Origin: Pseudopedobacter sp045629485
Lineage (GTDB): Bacteria > Bacteroidota > Bacteroidia > Sphingobacteriales > Sphingobacteriaceae
Length of the DNA: 8,294 nt
Direction: 5' to 3'
Assembly (NCBI GenBank): GCA_045629485.1
Contig: JAZQRF010000231.1
Span: 1 to 8,294 of the forward strand
Shown: positions 7,064 through 8,294 of the stretch, piece after piece
Layout of the letters: every line of letters starts with the position of its first letter
Position numbering within the stretch: position 1 is the first letter of the stretch
Translations under genes and position numbers: made by a program
Notes under the pieces: model-generated
What the model was told of the DNA's origin: nothing
What the model saw: only the letters and a program-made list of their open reading frames with translations
The model's database searches: none

Positions 7064-7197
7064 TTGCAAAGGCTGTATTATCTGATGCTTAGAGTCTTTT
7101 ACTGTCCATGTATACAACTCATCTAAACCAAGTGTGAGCACAAAGATTGAAGCCTCTGCAATTTCATTTTTCTCGCTTTGAGTTCAAGCCTTTGCAA
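7064..7197. repeat. 11-bp inverted repeat with an additional near copy
   Basis: TTGCAAAGGCT at 7064-7074 and AGCCTTTGCAA at 7187-7197 are exact reverse complements 112 nt apart. A third, near-identical copy, AGCCTCTGCAA, lies at 7151-7161 in the same orientation as the second. The three copies sit in non-coding DNA next to the 58-bp element. They may mark the ends of another small element or be repeated binding sites. Confidence 0.35.
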
Positions 7198-7274
7198 TAA
7201 CTCTCCTTTTCTTTTTCTTCGTCTCAATGCCAAGATGACCGAGAGCCTAAAGGGTAAAAGCCAGTTTCACAAGA

Positions 7275-7772
7275 TCACCCGTCTTCCTCCTCTTCCTCCC
7301 ATCCCAGCGTCCAAAATGCATCAGGTGCTTTCGGAGGTTCCTCTTCTATTTTCGGCAAGTCTTCCGCTACAAACTCTACCACCTCTCCATTTTTAATATG
7401 AACAGCATCTAAAATTACCCCTGCCTGAAATTTCTTATTTTCTATACGATAAACTCTGCTTCCCAGATCACTTTCAAAATATATATTCATCATTAACAGT
7501 ACAGCCAGTTCCTCTTCTTTGGGAATAGCTATTTTAAACCTGCCGCCAGGAAAATCTTTGCCCCTTACAATCTCCAGATCATTTGCCCGCAAAGCCGTAT
7601 AGCTGCTCCTATTAAAATCAGCAAAAACACAGCAAAAGCCTATTTTAACACATTGCGCCTGAGCAGGAGCATGTATGGTATTCTTCCATTTGAAAGGCCG
7701 GATACTTACCTTTACCTCATCCGCTGTCACCGTGGTACTCATCATCATCTGGGTCAACTTCCGGAAGCTCAC
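7275..7772 (-). CDS. Hypothetical protein with acidic C-terminal tail, probably truncated at its 5' end
   Basis: The first available start is GTG at 7770-7772, giving 165 residues; ATGs at residues 9-11 (about 7740-7748) are alternatives. I do not recognise the family. The body (residues ~12-135) mixes short beta-strand-like segments such as VKVSIRPFKWKN and CVKIGFCCVFADF with no transmembrane segment or catalytic motif. It has cysteines at 40, 47 and 48. The tail from ~140 is low-complexity and acidic: KIEEEPPKAPDAF, then WTLGWEEEEEDG. No signal peptide is visible. The same frame stays open upstream of the GTG through LEFNPK at 7773-7790 and into the GC-rich foreign segment. The native protein therefore probably began further upstream and is cut by the join near 7785. 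Codon use of the part below 7780 matches the AT-rich host. I am fairly sure it is coding but not of its start or function. Confidence 0.6.
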   Translation of the reverse strand: MSFRKLTQMMMSTTVTADEVKVSIRPFKWKNTIHAPAQAQCVKIGFCCVFADFNRSSYTALRANDLEIVRGKDFPGGRFKIAIPKEEELAVLLMMNIYFESDLGSRVYRIENKKFQAGVILDAVHIKNGEVVEFVAEDLPKIEEEPPKAPDAFWTLGWEEEEEDG

Positions 7773-8294
7773 CTTCGGATTGAATTCCAGAGGGGTGAGA
7801 TTACGCCAGACAGTTTCAGCTGTGCCGTGTCTGCCACGATGGCGTTGTATGAAGCATCCACTGCGGCGCTGCCGGACGGCATGTAGACGGTATCGAGGTC
7901 ATATTCTGACTCTCCTTCGGAGCGCATCAAGTTGGCATCCAAACGCCAGTTGGCATTGAAGGCATAGCCCAAAGCAGCCGTCACTGAAGACTGTTGAAAC
8001 TTGTCGCTGTCTGGGCGGTACGCGCTGAGCTTGGCATTGGTCACGGAAAAACCGGGGTCAATCACGCGTGCAGCGTGCAAGCTGTAGTTCCAGCCGTTTT
8101 GTGCGCCGACAAAGCCAGCATCACCAGCCTTATAGCCAGCACTGCCCCAGGTCACGGAGGCGTTCGGTGCAAAAGCCTTCTGCGCGCCCTTGCCCTGTTT
8201 GGTGAACACCTGGATCACGCCGCCAATGGCATCGCTGCCATACAGCGCTGAAGCGGGGCCGTGCACCACTTCAATGCGCTCGATCAGCTCCAGC
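7769..8294 (-). CDS. TonB-dependent receptor plug-domain fragment, partial at both ends, GC-rich foreign segment
   Basis: The frame is open to the window edge and reads LELIERIEVVHGPASALYGS, then DAIGGVIQVFTKQGKG. This is the classic TonB receptor plug motif (...VxGPxSxLYGxxAIGGVIxVxT), as in BtuB-like vitamin B12 and related siderophore/haem receptors. After the plug come the first barrel strands (SVTWGSAGYKAGDAGFVGAQ, SSVTAALGYAFNANWRLDAN). The match seems to stop near LSGVISPLWNS (about 7784); only IRR and a TGA at 7769-7771 follow, where a full receptor would need several hundred more residues. The GTG at 8269 is internal, not a real start. Codons are GC-rich (CTG, GCC, GGC), quite unlike the AT-rich genes elsewhere, suggesting a betaproteobacterial-type source. 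These receptors are outer-membrane gated channels powered by TonB. The substrate cannot be told from this piece. Confidence 0.8.
   Translation of the reverse strand, partial: LELIERIEVVHGPASALYGSDAIGGVIQVFTKQGKGAQKAFAPNASVTWGSAGYKAGDAGFVGAQNGWNYSLHAARVIDPGFSVTNAKLSAYRPDSDKFQQSSVTAALGYAFNANWRLDANLMRSEGESEYDLDTVYMPSGSAAVDASYNAIVADTAQLKLSGVISPLWNSIRR
7773..7800. other. Probable chimeric junction between two genomes
   Basis: Above about 7800 the sequence is GC-rich and encodes a TonB receptor; below about 7775 it is AT-rich and encodes an unrelated protein in another frame. Neither protein is complete across the point. The switch falls around GAATTC (7782-7787), an EcoRI-type hexamer. The same hexamer also occurs at 627-632 and 6364-6369 with no composition change, so a restriction-ligation origin is possible but not shown. 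Confidence 0.65.

Larger units (their letters stand above)
6557..7274. other. Gene-poor stretch with coding remnants and inverted-repeat elements
   Basis: No intact gene is visible over these ~720 bp on either strand. From low to high coordinates it holds a 9-bp direct repeat, a 31-codon remnant, a 63-bp segment bounded by CTGCTA/TAGCAG, a start-less 55-codon remnant, a 58-bp element with 8-bp inverted ends directly abutting that remnant, and a 134-bp segment with 11-bp inverted ends. A further open stretch on the minus strand at about 7025-7183 reads ...LTLGLDELYTWTVKDS... but has no clear start or ribosome site. The pattern fits an old insertion or deletion site with decayed genes. Confidence 0.5.

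Noticed and set aside
6557..7274. tRNA, CRISPR array or toxin-antitoxin pair in the gene-poor stretch
   Set aside because: I found no cloverleaf with CCA-proximal and T-loop signatures, no regularly spaced repeats, and no intact small gene pair.
7178..7396. 72-codon plus-strand frame near the end of the hypothetical gene
   Set aside because: It is low-complexity, rich in Ser/Leu/Pro from the complement of acidic codons, and overlaps a better-supported gene.
7782..7787. EcoRI site as proof that the chimera is a cloning ligation
   Set aside because: GAATTC also occurs at 627-632 and 6364-6369 without any junction, so coincidence or microhomology is equally possible.
7994..8251. Plus-strand open frames over the GC-rich segment (also at 7653-7886 and 7675-7959)
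   Set aside because: Long frames on the opposite strand are expected in GC-rich coding DNA, and the minus strand carries a clear TonB plug motif.
2950..8294. Functional link between B12-dependent nrdJ and the BtuB-like TonB receptor (B12 uptake locus)
   Set aside because: The receptor fragment lies beyond a probable chimeric join and has a different base composition. Its substrate is not determined, so neighbourhood says nothing here.

Overview
Most of this window (about 1 to 7780) is AT-rich DNA from a Bacteroidota bacterium, probably Sphingobacteriaceae and Pedobacter-like. That placement is my inference from the gene families (a DUF4271 protein, a short Omp85 protein and a Bacteroidota-style class II ribonucleotide reductase), the AT-rich codons and intergenic DNA, and the near absence of Shine-Dalgarno sites. 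All recognisable genes are on the minus strand.

Reading in the direction of transcription (high to low coordinates), the Bacteroidota part holds: a 165-residue hypothetical protein with an acidic tail (7275-7772); about 720 bp without an intact gene (6557-7274), with coding remnants and several inverted-repeat elements; a secreted polysaccharide deacetylase (5771-6556); a 262-bp AT-rich spacer with the probable nrdJ control region; the adenosylcobalamin-dependent ribonucleotide reductase nrdJ (2950-5508); a 160-bp spacer with a large imperfect inverted repeat; and a tight gene cluster of an Omp85/BamA-like outer-membrane protein (1083-2786), a DUF4271 membrane protein (109-1080) and the first 33 codons of hemD, uroporphyrinogen-III synthase (1-99). 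The last three genes are 2 and 9 bp apart and are probably one operon.

The final ~500 bp (about 7785-8294) look foreign. They are clearly GC-rich and encode the plug region of a TonB-dependent receptor with proteobacterial-style codon use. Its frame breaks off at about 7785, where the sequence turns into the hypothetical gene. I read this as a chimeric join (assembly, clone or amplification artefact) or, less likely, a very recent transfer breakpoint. Genes on the two sides should not be linked functionally.

I find no clearly new biological system. The points most worth a second look are the chimeric join, the cluster of small inverted-repeat elements in 6557-7274 (one abuts a start-less gene remnant), the long inverted repeat between nrdJ and the Omp85 gene, the hairpin over the Omp85 start, and the conserved-looking but poorly understood Omp85-DUF4271-hemD arrangement.
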